37,426 bases of DNA from a bacterium (lineage in GTDB: Bacteria > Babelota > Babeliae > Babelales > Vermiphilaceae), in the NCBI GenBank assembly GCA_021777215.1, contig JAJYDS010000013.1, positions 1-37,426 on the forward strand. The letters are read 5' to 3'. A model generated the notes under the pieces. The model was not told where the DNA came from, made no database searches, and saw only the letters and a program-made list of their open reading frames with translations. Positions 14,893 to 22,879 of this stretch are shown here, one piece after another (the stretch's first letter is position 1; the number at the start of each line of letters is the position of its first letter). Both the position numbers and the translations under genes were made by a program.

Positions 14893-17434
14893 ATCTTGGT
14901 TGTCTGAGCCGATAGAAAAACTTGTACAGCTGTTTGCCGTTGATCCCGAGCGAGGATTATCTGAATCGCAGGTGCTGCATAATCGAGCGTTCTATGGCGC
15001 TAATACTATCACGCAAGTAAAACAAAAAACTATCTTTAGATTACTCAAAGAGGGCGTAACTGAGCCTATGATGGTGCTTTTGCTTAGTGTTGCCGCTCTC
15101 TCATTATTGTTTGGAAAACTGCTTGAAGCGAGTGCGATGGTGTTTGTGGTGTTTGCTTATATTGCTGTTGAAATGCTTAATAAATGGCGAACTGATCGCG
15201 TGATGGTGCGCTTAAAAACGCTCACTTCTCCTGTTACTCATGTGCTTCGTGATGGGCATGAGCAGGAAATTGAAACAGCAGCAGTGGTTGTGGGGGATAT
15301 TTTATTGTTATCAACCGGCTCGGTGGTTTCTGCCGATGCTCGTTTATTGACGGCCTATGGGTTGCTTATAAATGAAGCATCGCTTACAGGGGAGTCATTG
15401 CCGGTGGCAAAAGCTGTGCATGCGCAAGACGGTGGCAAAACTTCTCGCGCACAAAAGATGCAAGCCGTTTTTGCGGGCACCACCGTAATTCAGGGTCAGG
15501 CAACGGCACTTGTCTGTGCGGTAGGCGCGGGGAGCAAATGGGGAAAAATCTCCCAAGCCGCTCAGGCTGAACGCAAAGAGCAGACCATACTTCAAGAATC
15601 GATGACGAAATTAGCAAAACTTCTTGCGTTGTTTGCCATCGGTGCAAGCCTACTTATTCCTGCTGCCGGATTGTTGCAAGGGTTTGGGATACAGCAGATG
15701 ATGCTCACATGGTTGTCTCTTACTTTTTTAATGATTCCTGGTCAGCCGCCCATTATTATTGCCATGGCATTAGCACTTGCTGCTTTTCAGTTGGCAAAGA
15801 AAAATGTTTTAGTAAAGCGGCTTGCCGGGGTGGAGATGCTTGGGCAAGTCACGGCTATTGTCAGTGATAAGACGGGCACCATCACCGAAAATAAAATGAC
15901 CGTTGCAACCTTTTATCTTCCCGATGGACAGGAAGTTATTGAGCTTTCTGAAGAGACCGCGGCGGCCATTGCCTTAGCATTGCCTACCTATTGCACTGAT
16001 CCAACTGACAAGGCGGTTTCTGATCGTGTGCATCAGGTGCGTTCTGGTTATGAGCACATTGATTTTCAAGAATTTGCTGCAAAAAGGCCGTGGCGTGCTA
16101 TTGTTTATCGCAAGCGTGATTCTGAACAGATGCAGTCAATTGTGTATGCAATTGCCGGTAGCCCGGAAGTTATTGGTGCGCATGCATCGCTTTCTGTAGC
16201 ACAGAAAACAAAATTACAAGAGTATGCGGCTGGGCAAGCGGGCTTGGGGCGACGCGTTGTTGCCTATGCACTTTTTCAGACTGATACCTATGAGCAAAAA
16301 ACATTGCAATCATTGCCGGCATTGAACTTTGTTGCTCTTGCTGTGCTCCATGATCCGGTGCGTCCGGGAGTGAAAGAGGCGATACAAAGACTTGAAACAG
16401 CCGGGGTGACGACCTGTATGGTAACGGGTGACGCAGTCGCGACGGCGCGAGCAATCGCATGGGAGGTTGGGTTATCAGATACGGTGCTAAGCGGAGATGT
16501 CTGTGAAAAAATGAGCGATGCTGCACTTGCGCAAGCATTGGAATGCTCAGTGACGTTTGCACGTATGGATCCACTGCAAAAGGTTCGCTTGGTCACTATT
16601 TTAAAAAAACAGGGTGCCGTTGTTGCTACCATTGGCGATGGGGTTAACGATGCACCCGCATTAAAAGCGGCGCAGGTTGGCATCGCCATGGGGCAAATAG
16701 GTACTGACTTGGCTAAAGAAGTTGCCGATCTTATTTTAACTGATGATAACTATGTGCATATTCCCGATGCGATCGAGAGTGCGCGTACCGCGCTTGAAAA
16801 TTTCAAAAAAGGGTTGACCTATTATTTATCAGCAAAGACTATTTTACTTGCGGTTTTTGTTATTCCCTTGGTGATGGGAATCCCCTTTCCCTTTGCCCCT
16901 ATGCACATTATCATGATCGAATTACTTATGGATTTAGCCTCATCGACTATTTTTGTCACCGAGCCACCAGAGCCTGATTGTATGGAAAAACCAGCGCCGC
17001 GTATGCAGCAATTCTTACGTCCCTCTCTCTTTTTTACCATACTCAAACAGAGTATTACATTAACGATAGGAATTTTAGTGGTTTATGGTGTCGCCTATTA
17101 TTGGTATACGCCAGTAGTGGCGCAAACGGCTGCATTTGTTACCTGGCTTTTGGGCCACATTTTACTTGCGCTCACATTGAAGCAAGCACAGCTGCCGCTG
17201 ATAAAACAAAAACTTTCTCACCAGTATATTGGTATGGGATGGCTCCTCGGGATGCTATTTCTTTCGATTGCGATCACCCGTGTGCCCTTGCTATATCCGT
17301 ATACGCACACAGCGGCCTTACCTCCAGAATTGTGGGTATTGGTGCTTTGTGCGGTGATTGCTTCTACGCTTTGGATTGAGGTAGTTAAAATAATTCGCTG
17401 GTGTGCAAAAACAGCGAGGAATCATCACGTTTAA
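14876..17434 (+). CDS. P-type cation-transporting ATPase
   Basis: This 852-residue ion pump has the full P-type layout: N-terminal cation-ATPase segment, actuator domain with T-G-E-S (171-174), phosphorylation site D-K-T-G-T at Asp331, hinge G-D-G-V-N-D-A-P (587-594), and about ten membrane helices. Overall it resembles P2-type (Ca2+/PacL-like) or P3A proton pumps. The membrane-4 motif, P-E-G-L-P in calcium pumps, is P-G-Q-P-P here (288-292), so the calcium-ligand glutamate is missing; helix 6 reads E-L-L-M-D. The ion is therefore uncertain. Start has AGAGGGG. It overlaps the preceding gene. Confidence 0.9.
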   Translation: MKQELESWLSEPIEKLVQLFAVDPERGLSESQVLHNRAFYGANTITQVKQKTIFRLLKEGVTEPMMVLLLSVAALSLLFGKLLEASAMVFVVFAYIAVEMLNKWRTDRVMVRLKTLTSPVTHVLRDGHEQEIETAAVVVGDILLLSTGSVVSADARLLTAYGLLINEASLTGESLPVAKAVHAQDGGKTSRAQKMQAVFAGTTVIQGQATALVCAVGAGSKWGKISQAAQAERKEQTILQESMTKLAKLLALFAIGASLLIPAAGLLQGFGIQQMMLTWLSLTFLMIPGQPPIIIAMALALAAFQLAKKNVLVKRLAGVEMLGQVTAIVSDKTGTITENKMTVATFYLPDGQEVIELSEETAAAIALALPTYCTDPTDKAVSDRVHQVRSGYEHIDFQEFAAKRPWRAIVYRKRDSEQMQSIVYAIAGSPEVIGAHASLSVAQKTKLQEYAAGQAGLGRRVVAYALFQTDTYEQKTLQSLPALNFVALAVLHDPVRPGVKEAIQRLETAGVTTCMVTGDAVATARAIAWEVGLSDTVLSGDVCEKMSDAALAQALECSVTFARMDPLQKVRLVTILKKQGAVVATIGDGVNDAPALKAAQVGIAMGQIGTDLAKEVADLILTDDNYVHIPDAIESARTALENFKKGLTYYLSAKTILLAVFVIPLVMGIPFPFAPMHIIMIELLMDLASSTIFVTEPPEPDCMEKPAPRMQQFLRPSLFFTILKQSITLTIGILVVYGVAYYWYTPVVAQTAAFVTWLLGHILLALTLKQAQLPLIKQKLSHQYIGMGWLLGMLFLSIAITRVPLLYPYTHTAALPPELWVLVLCAVIASTLWIEVVKIIRWCAKTARNHHV

Positions 17435-17439
17435 TTTTT

Positions 17440-18177
17440 TTAGGATTGATTTTCACTAGGTTCTTCATAAGGTGGCGGAGGAGCTTGTTCTGTTCTCAAT
17501 CGAGAAAGCTCTGCAAGCAGTCTGTTATTTTCTTCTCTTAAAGTTCTTATGTTTTCATATAGTTCACGATCTGCGGCTGATTCTTGAGTTTGTTGATACA
17601 GTCTTATTTCTTGGGGTAAACTTCCTGAAGATGAGTTTGGGGTGTTTACTACTTGTTCTTCTCTTGCAAATAAGGGGAAGGGTGGCGTATGCTCCCTTGT
17701 TTTAAAAGATTCGCCAATTATATCTATTGCGCCTTGTACTGCATCAGAAGAATAGCGTGCCAGAATGGGAAGTGAACCTATTAAAAAGCAGATAACTGGG
17801 GGTGCAAGGGCTGCTGTTAAGCGAGCTGGAAGAGGCGCTTTTGTGGCGCCATAGCTTGCGGGTGTTAAAAGATAGGCATAGTATCCTGTAATTAATGCCG
17901 CTAGTCCAGTTTTTGCGCCACAAGCGAGAGCGTTTTTAGGTACATCTATGAGTGGTCCGTACTCAGAGTTTTCGGTAAGGCCATAGACTCCGCCACCTAG
18001 TATGCCTAGACAAGCCATGGCACCGACAAATCCGTGAACTCCTTCGTCGGTGACGACTTCTTGCGCTGCCGATAAACCATTTTTAGCTACAACTGATAGC
18101 ATTTGCATGCCAGAGATAGAGGAAGAAGCGAACACCAAAAAGAGTGTTCCCATAAGAATTGTTTTTTGCGTTTGCAT
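17440..18177 (-). CDS. Membrane protein with coiled coil and C-terminal PPPY motif
   Basis: I do not recognise this 245-residue protein. It has a signal peptide (about 1-23, S-S-S-I-S-G-M), hydrophobic segments near 47-65, 87-105 and 125-143, a polar linker, and a coiled coil (about 200-232, L-Y-E-N-I-R-T-L-R-E-E-N-N-R-L-L-A-E-L-S-R-L). It ends A-P-P-P-P-Y-E-E-P-S-E-N-Q-S. P-P-x-Y is the ligand of eukaryotic WW domains, which would make sense for a protein exposed to a host, but this is only suggested by a short motif. No Shine-Dalgarno is evident. It converges tightly with the ATPase gene. Confidence 0.7.
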   Translation of the reverse strand: MQTQKTILMGTLFLVFASSSISGMQMLSVVAKNGLSAAQEVVTDEGVHGFVGAMACLGILGGGVYGLTENSEYGPLIDVPKNALACGAKTGLAALITGYYAYLLTPASYGATKAPLPARLTAALAPPVICFLIGSLPILARYSSDAVQGAIDIIGESFKTREHTPPFPLFAREEQVVNTPNSSSGSLPQEIRLYQQTQESAADRELYENIRTLREENNRLLAELSRLRTEQAPPPPYEEPSENQS

Positions 18178-18210
18178 ATGTTTTTTGTATTTAATGATGT
18201 TTTGATGAGT

Positions 18211-18714
18211 TTACTCTTTTACCACTACCGATGAGAATGAACTATCGATGAGTACTGTTAGTAATGGGCTTGCTGCGCCGTGGAGGTTAACATATTCAGA
18301 GCCTGTAGTATTACTTGGTAATTGTACCGAGCCAAACGAGATATTAGATTTTACGCGTACAGGAACTTGCGCAGGTAATAGTACGGTTACATTAGCGAAT
18401 TGAGTATTTACCGAGACTGTTTTTTCTTCAGTTATCGTGGCGAGTGAATTCAAATCGAGCGTGCTGGTGCCAAAGCGTACGGTATAGCGGTCGCCATCGA
18501 TCGATTCTTCGAGTGCGCATTTATTGTTATTGCAGCTGTAAAAACAGCGCCATTCTTTTTTGTATGATGCAGGCATAAGCATCTTGACACCCAGGTAGAT
18601 GAGAAAGCCGGCAATGAAAATTTTAAGAACCGGGATGCTTATACCAAAAATAACATTGACGATAATTGAAGTTCCCATGGCAAGAAGAAAGAGGCCCCAG
18701 AAAAGTGAACACAT
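18211..18714 (-). CDS. LiaF/DUF1707-like membrane protein
   Basis: The protein has 167 residues. Two short N-terminal membrane helices (about 3-20 and 27-45, a LiaI/LiaF-type transmembrane region with I-F-I-A-G-F-L-I-Y-L-G-V-K) are followed by a beta-rich domain with V-R-F-G-T-S-T-L-D-L, V-N-T-Q-F-A-N-V-T-V-L-L-P and F-G-S-V-Q-L-P, the repeating turn pattern of the LiaF C-terminal beta-solenoid. LiaF acts in cell-envelope stress sensing with LiaRS in Bacillota; no LiaRS genes are nearby. A GGGAG site precedes the start. The role here is unknown. Confidence 0.7.
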   Translation of the reverse strand: MCSLFWGLFLLAMGTSIIVNVIFGISIPVLKIFIAGFLIYLGVKMLMPASYKKEWRCFYSCNNNKCALEESIDGDRYTVRFGTSTLDLNSLATITEEKTVSVNTQFANVTVLLPAQVPVRVKSNISFGSVQLPSNTTGSEYVNLHGAASPLLTVLIDSSFSSVVVKE

Positions 18715-18777
18715 AGTAAGACTCCCAAAGTTATACGAGAAACCTATTTATAGTCTACCAGAAGAGAGAGTGAAGAA

Positions 18778-20082
18778 CTATTGCTCCATTCGCGTTTTTT
18801 TTCTGTATTTGTTGTACCAGCTGCCGAGTATGTGCATGCCTATGCCTAGAAAAAGAATAATTAAAAAGGGTACTATTTGAGTATCGGGTTGGAGTAAGTT
18901 GTGTGTGCAAATACCTATAAATACAGTGCAGCAGGCAATAGCCAAGAATCCCAGGGTGCTTTTTTTATAGAGCGCTAAAAATGCGCAGGCACTTAATAGG
19001 TATGCTGATACGCTGCCAATGCCATCCATGTTGGCAAGCTGCGTGATATCCGTAGTCATGAGTTGAAAGGTCAGGATAAGGGCAACCTGCGCCAGAATGC
19101 AGACCCAGGGGGCCTGATTTTTATTGGTGGTTAAAAAAGTATCAGAGAAGAGAATGCCTTTTTTTTCTGCAATTGCGTACAGGTTCCAATTATTTATATA
19201 GAACATGCTGTAAAAGCCGCCCAGAAATGATGAAAGGAGTGCGCCGTGTATAAGCGCATTGCCCCAGTAAATAACCTGTGTGTTTGTCGTAAGAAGCGGC
19301 AAAATACTGGTAAAAGGGTCGACTGCGGCAGTGCCGTGCATGCACAACAGGGAGCACTGGAGCAGGGTATAAATGCCCATGATGAGCATGAATGAAATAA
19401 ATAACACCCGCGATGTCTTAGCTCCGCCGCCATTTATTTTATCGGTGATGGCGCAGCAGGCCTCAATACCAATATAAGAAAAAAGCACGAGAGGGAGTAC
19501 GATCACCAGACCGTGCCAATTGAGGGATGTTTGCATGAGGTTTTCGAGTTTAAAGAGAAAGGGCAGGGCGCCAAGAGCTAGCACAATAGGAATGCATTTT
19601 AAAACGGTAAAGAGTATTTGTACGTGTTTTAAAAAATCGATATTGCGCAGATTAAGGAGTGCAAAGAAACTAACAAGTGCCATATCTACGCCCACACCTT
19701 GTAGTTGTATGTTTTGTAAAAAACCTGCAATAGCGGGTATTTCTTGTAGTTTGCCGCTAAAGGCATGCATAACAATAACGTTGCCAATTACCGTACCAAT
19801 AAAATAGACCCAACCGGTTATAAATCCCCATGAGTGTCCGAGTGTTTCATAGCTATAAACATACAGACCGCCTGCTTCAGGATAGCGTTGCGAGAGCTTT
19901 GCCAGAATGGCCACGATAGGAAAAAGAAGAGCGCCTGCTAGTAGCCAGGCGAGTGGGGCGAGCAGTCCTGCGTCGATTGAAATTTTTTGAGCACTGGCAA
20001 AAAAGCCACTGCCAATAACAATATTTATACTAAGTAGTATTGCCGTCCATACGGGAATAGTGGGTGATTTGGGGTGAGACAT
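18778..20082 (-). CDS. APC-superfamily amino acid permease under T-box control
   Basis: This 434-residue transporter has about 12 membrane helices. The first helix has the substrate-binding loop I-V-I-G-S-G-F-F, and the next region L-S-Q-R-Y-P-E-A-G-G-L-Y-V-Y matches the APC family pattern (usually x-P-x-A-G-G-x-Y). The start at ATG 20082 is preferred over ATGs at 20091 and 20109 because AAGGA lies at a workable distance only from it. The gene follows a T-box riboswitch whose specifier appears to be CTC, so leucine or branched-chain amino-acid uptake is the likely role. T-box control and DUF134 neighbours suggest the block was acquired, perhaps from Bacillota. Confidence 0.85.
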   Translation of the reverse strand: MSHPKSPTIPVWTAILLSINIVIGSGFFASAQKISIDAGLLAPLAWLLAGALLFPIVAILAKLSQRYPEAGGLYVYSYETLGHSWGFITGWVYFIGTVIGNVIVMHAFSGKLQEIPAIAGFLQNIQLQGVGVDMALVSFFALLNLRNIDFLKHVQILFTVLKCIPIVLALGALPFLFKLENLMQTSLNWHGLVIVLPLVLFSYIGIEACCAITDKINGGGAKTSRVLFISFMLIMGIYTLLQCSLLCMHGTAAVDPFTSILPLLTTNTQVIYWGNALIHGALLSSFLGGFYSMFYINNWNLYAIAEKKGILFSDTFLTTNKNQAPWVCILAQVALILTFQLMTTDITQLANMDGIGSVSAYLLSACAFLALYKKSTLGFLAIACCTVFIGICTHNLLQPDTQIVPFLIILFLGIGMHILGSWYNKYRKKTRMEQ

Positions 20083-20152
20083 AACACTCATTCCTTGCGC
20101 GAATAACATGAGGGTTTACTGGGGGTTTTTCCAAGGACCACCCTTAGATACC

Positions 20153-20360
20153 AAAAAACCGCCAGTTTCAAATCTCATTACTGATCCTATCAGTAGTTGA
20201 GTATGAAAGCGACGGTGATATACCGTGGTACCACGCTTATTTACGGTCAAAATACCTTGACCGCCTCATTTTTGTTTCCTACTTGCTCGATGAGCTTTCT
20301 TCAGAAACGAACTCGGGAGCTCGAGGGCTTGCGCCTTTCTCCGTCAACGTCCAAAATACT
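20153..20360 (-). promoter_or_regulatory. T-box riboswitch (leucine-type specifier proposed)
   Basis: On the minus strand the leader contains the T-box core GCGTGGTACCACGG. The antiterminator is AAGCG (20234-20238) with CGCTT (20207-20211), closed inside by ACGGT with ACCGT. The competing terminator reuses ACCGTCG and TTTCA, with CTCA and TACTG paired to CAGTA, TGAG, TGAAA and GGCGGT, ending in TTTTTT (20153-20158). Upstream is a short specifier-like stem ending AAGCTCATCGAG; by analogy with GAA-CTC-ATCCTTGAG leaders the codon is CTC (Leu). The bulge TGGT pairs with tRNA ends ACCA, and leucine tRNA has A73, which agrees. Stem I is shorter than usual and its fold was not resolved. Confidence 0.85.
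20207..20238 (-). promoter_or_regulatory. T-box antiterminator hairpin
   Basis: Read on the minus strand, AAGCG-TGGTACC-ACGGT-loop-ACCGT-CGCTT forms a two-part stem with the TGGTACC bulge that binds the free NCCA end of uncharged tRNA. This is the canonical T-box antiterminator. Confidence 0.88.
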
Positions 20361-20366
20361 CTTATT

Positions 20367-20395
20367 AATTTATAATAGAGCTTGTCATGCGTCAA
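20367..20395 (-). promoter_or_regulatory. Predicted promoter of the T-box-permease unit
   Basis: On the minus strand TTGACG (20390-20395) and TAAATT (20367-20372) are separated by 17 nt; TATAAA (20369-20374) with a 15-nt spacer is an alternative -10. It lies just after the DUF134 stop and directly upstream of the T-box leader. Confidence 0.6.
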
Positions 20396-20414
20396 GGCCT
20401 TTTCTGTTGAGTTA

Positions 20415-20699
20415 TTATTGTTTTGTATGTTCGATTCTTATTGCTTTTCCTTCAATGAGGGCGATGCTTATTTTTTTATAGGCATTTTTTAATATTCGCT
20501 GAAACGTGCTTTGAGAAATCCCCATTTTTTCTGCACAAATGATTTGATCGAGGTTTTCTATGTTTTTTAGACGCAAGGCTTCCAATTCATCATGTGAGAG
20601 TATAACTTCTTCAAGCTGTGCAAGAGGTATACCCCTTGGCTTGTAATAGGTCACCAAGGGGTTAAATGCGATAGATCGTTTTTTTTGGGGGCGAACCAT
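20415..20699 (-). CDS. DUF134 family DNA-binding protein
   Basis: The 94-residue product matches DUF134: M-V-R-P-Q-K-K-R, then Y-Y-K-P-R-G-I-P-L-A-Q-L-E-E-V, D-E-L-E-A-L-R-L-K-N, and a helix-turn-helix A-E-K-M-G-I-S-Q-S-T-F-Q-R-I-L with a G-K-A-I-R-I end. These are small helix-turn-helix proteins of unknown target. It starts 5 nt after the DUF5320 gene stops; DUF134 and DUF5320 genes commonly sit together, often near dinitrogenase-cofactor-type (NifX/NifB) proteins in anaerobes, none of which is seen here. Confidence 0.9.
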   Translation of the reverse strand: MVRPQKKRSIAFNPLVTYYKPRGIPLAQLEEVILSHDELEALRLKNIENLDQIICAEKMGISQSTFQRILKNAYKKISIALIEGKAIRIEHTKQ

Positions 20700-20704
20700 A
20701 GCAA

Positions 20705-20971
20705 TTATTCCAGGCCAGTTAATTTTTTTTCGAGCAAAGCCAGTTCATTCTTGAGTTCTTGTATGCGTTTTTGTAGTTGTTCCTGGTTTGTTATTGGCGT
20801 AGCTTCTTCCCTTAGCTTACAGCCTCTTCTTTTTCCCTGACCTTGTCCGCATCCAAAGCCGAGCCCCATTTTTTTTTGGCAAAGAGGAGGGGTTGTTGTT
20901 TGGCAGTGGCCTAATCCTCTTCCTGTTTTTGGTCCATTGCCGCAGGGGCCGGTACCATCAAATTGTGGCAT
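20705..20971 (-). CDS. DUF5320 family protein
   Basis: This 88-residue protein has the DUF5320 pattern M-P-x-F-D-G-T-G-P-x-G-N-G-P-x-T-G-R-G-L-G-H-C at the N-terminus, glycine-cysteine motifs (G-F-G-C-G-Q-G-Q-G-K-R-R-G-C) that could bind metal, and a C-terminal coiled coil with L-K-N-E-L-A-L-L-E-K-K-L. The start at 20971 has an excellent AAGGAG. An upstream ATG at 21007 is rejected. It leads the two-gene unit with DUF134. Confidence 0.9.
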   Translation of the reverse strand: MPQFDGTGPCGNGPKTGRGLGHCQTTTPPLCQKKMGLGFGCGQGQGKRRGCKLREEATPITNQEQLQKRIQELKNELALLEKKLTGLE

Positions 20972-21073
20972 AAAAGTACTCCTTGTGCTTTGAGTAATAT
21001 ACTTCATATTTCATCGTACATTATGAGTATATATTCATAACGCGCCAAAGTCAAGCAGGAGAAAATATTAGAA

Positions 21074-21862
21074 CTAAACACCTCTTTTAAAGATGAGAGA
21101 AACAATAAACAGGAGCGAACTTGTCAAAATAATCGCCGATCCAACCGGTATTGTTGTAAGTTGTGTTAATAGTATGCCCGTGATACATGAAAAGCCACCA
21201 CAGGCAAGGCTTAGATAGGTATATTGGAATAAATTAGTACTCATATTTCTGCTGGTACTTGCGGGAATCGCTACAAGTGCAGCGGTCATTAAGCCGCCGA
21301 CAATACGGACGCCGAGTGCAATCATTAAAGCAATACAAACGAGATAGATAAAATTATAGCGTGCTACAGGAATATTTTTCGCTTGGGCGATTTCTTTTGA
21401 GAGAGAAATCAAAATCATATTTTTATAAATGTACCTACTGATTATAAAAATGAGTCCGGAAGCAAGGCAAGTAAGTATAGTGGTAAAGAGACTAATTTGT
21501 GAAATATTTCCCAGGAGCGCGGTTTCAGTTCCTTGGTCTGGCAAAAATAAAAATGCTATGGCAACAGAAGAGGTAAACACTATGGCAGTCAGTGCTTCTA
21601 TTGGTGTGTCCGTTCTTTTTTCCAATAACCAGATGAGTGTGATGCCGGCAATTAAAAAGAGGATTGCACCAATGGAAACATCAAAATGATAACGAAGGGC
21701 AAGTGCGACACCAGGTAATGTTAAGTGACCGAGCGCTCCTGCAGTAAGCGTCATTCTTTTTGTTACCATGAGAGAGCCTATATAGCCAGCAACACTTCCT
21801 ACTGCGGCGCCAATGAGTAAAGTAGAGTATGTACTATTCAAAAGAAGGATGTCTGTGTTCAT
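21074..21862 (-). CDS. znuB: Metal ABC transporter permease (ZnuB/MntB family)
   Basis: This is a 262-residue membrane subunit of the ABC-3 family with about eight helices. V-T-K-R-M-T-L-T-A-G-A-L-G-H-L-T-L-P-G-V-A is the conserved start of the family domain (usually ...S-D-x-L-x-H-x-x-L-P-G-V-A). Later V-G-G-L-M-T-A-A-L-V-A-I-P-A matches the G-x-L-L-x-x-x-L-L-x-x-P-A motif. The start at 21862 has GAGGT and lies 29 nt inside the znuC 3' end, so the pair is translationally coupled. Zinc and manganese systems look alike at this level. No substrate-binding protein gene is adjacent. Confidence 0.85.
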   Translation of the reverse strand: MNTDILLLNSTYSTLLIGAAVGSVAGYIGSLMVTKRMTLTAGALGHLTLPGVALALRYHFDVSIGAILFLIAGITLIWLLEKRTDTPIEALTAIVFTSSVAIAFLFLPDQGTETALLGNISQISLFTTILTCLASGLIFIISRYIYKNMILISLSKEIAQAKNIPVARYNFIYLVCIALMIALGVRIVGGLMTAALVAIPASTSRNMSTNLFQYTYLSLACGGFSCITGILLTQLTTIPVGSAIILTSSLLFIVSLIFKRGV

Positions 21863-22535
21863 ATAATGATACCTCTGTGCCATATATTTTTTTTAATACT
21901 TCAGTGTTTAGTGTTTGTTCCGGTGTTCCATAACACAATAGTTTTTTGTTAAGGCAGAGAACATTAGTCGCATGCTTCCAGACGATGCTTATGTTGTGCG
22001 TAATTAACAAGATGGTTAAATTTCTTTTTTGCCACAAATGATGAAGAAGGCTATAAACCGTTTCTTCGCCACCTATATCGATTCCCGAGGTTGGCTCATC
22101 TAAAAGTAAAACGCTCGGATTATCGACGAGAACCCAGGCAAGCATCATGCGCTGAAATTGACCGGTTGAAAGTGTGGCAAATTGTTGTTGAAGCAGCGAG
22201 TCTGAAAGACCAACGTCGTGCAAATTTTGTTTTATAATTTCCAGGGAGATTGTTTTAAGAAAGAAAAAATCTTTAACCGTGAGCGGAGGAAGATTTTGAC
22301 GGATGATAGTTTCTTGTGCGGGTAAATAGCCGATATTTTTTGTGTGCCATTCAATTGAGCCGCTATAGGGAATAATTGAGAGTAAAGCTTTGAATAATGT
22401 TGATTTACCGGCGCCATTGGGTCCGAGAATGGTAAGAACTTCATGTTCATTAACGGTAAAGCTGAGGTTGTTTAAAATAGCCTCTTTTCCGTAATTAACT
22501 GAAAGATTGTGAACCTCAAGTATTTTTTTATTCAT
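21834..22535 (-). CDS. znuC: Metal ABC transporter ATP-binding protein
   Basis: This 233-residue ATPase drives the permease encoded just downstream. It has Walker A G-P-N-G-A-G-K-S-T (about 38-46), the signature as L-S-T-G-Q-F-Q-R (about 130-137), Walker B L-L-L-D-E-P-T-S-G-I-D and the switch histidine in L-I-T-H-N. The best fit is the Znu/Mnt group by its pairing with an ABC-3 permease. The genes overlap by 29 nt. Confidence 0.88.
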   Translation of the reverse strand: MNKKILEVHNLSVNYGKEAILNNLSFTVNEHEVLTILGPNGAGKSTLFKALLSIIPYSGSIEWHTKNIGYLPAQETIIRQNLPPLTVKDFFFLKTISLEIIKQNLHDVGLSDSLLQQQFATLSTGQFQRMMLAWVLVDNPSVLLLDEPTSGIDIGGEETVYSLLHHLWQKRNLTILLITHNISIVWKHATNVLCLNKKLLCYGTPEQTLNTEVLKKIYGTEVSLYEHRHPSFE

Positions 22536-22582
22536 TTTTTATCTTTGTTCTAGCAGGCTATTGTTTTTTTGAGCTTATCATA

Positions 22583-22616
22583 AAAAACCCTCGAGAGTTG
22601 TCCCGAGGGTTTTTTA
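22583..22616 (-). terminator. Bidirectional hairpin terminator
   Basis: AAAAAACCCTCG and CGAGGGTTTTTT form a symmetric 12-bp stem around a short loop. It lies just after the 67-residue protein gene on the minus strand and upstream of znuC. The A- and T-rich flanks allow termination in either direction. Confidence 0.85.
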
Positions 22617-22640
22617 TAGCACTAAAAATAAAAAAAGGCT

Positions 22641-22844
22641 TTATTTCTTCTTGCGAAGCATTGGTAAGCCAGTTTTTTCATTTTCAATTACTTCGTAGCC
22701 AGCAGGTAATGCATCAAGTGCATTTTGACCAGCTTCGCCAGCGAAGTAGTAGATTTTTTGCTTGCGGCCGCCTGCCAATTCTACTTCTTTAGTGTGCAGG
22801 AAATACATCTTGCCGCTTTTTTTCGACTTAACGCTAAATGCCAT
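22641..22844 (-). CDS. Conserved small basic protein
   Basis: The product has 67 residues. It starts M-A-F-S-V-K-S-K-K-S-G-K-M-Y-F-L-H-T-K-E-V and includes G-G-R-K-Q-K-I-Y-Y-F and L-P-A-G-Y-E-V-I-E-N, ending in K-K-K. I recall closely similar short proteins from many bacteria and archaea without a named function. A good GGAG site precedes it and a terminator follows, so it seems to be a real one-gene unit. Its basic charge would allow nucleic-acid binding, which is speculative. Confidence 0.8.
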   Translation of the reverse strand: MAFSVKSKKSGKMYFLHTKEVELAGGRKQKIYYFAGEAGQNALDALPAGYEVIENEKTGLPMLRKKK

Positions 22845-22879
22845 AAGGTCTCCTTTACGGTGTTTTATGGTACTTTTTT

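Noticed and set aside
20110-20150. A second T-box-like word (AAGGGTGGTCCTTGG) after the terminator
   Set aside because: It lacks the TGGNACC bulge and a matching antiterminator partner, so it was not called a second riboswitch.
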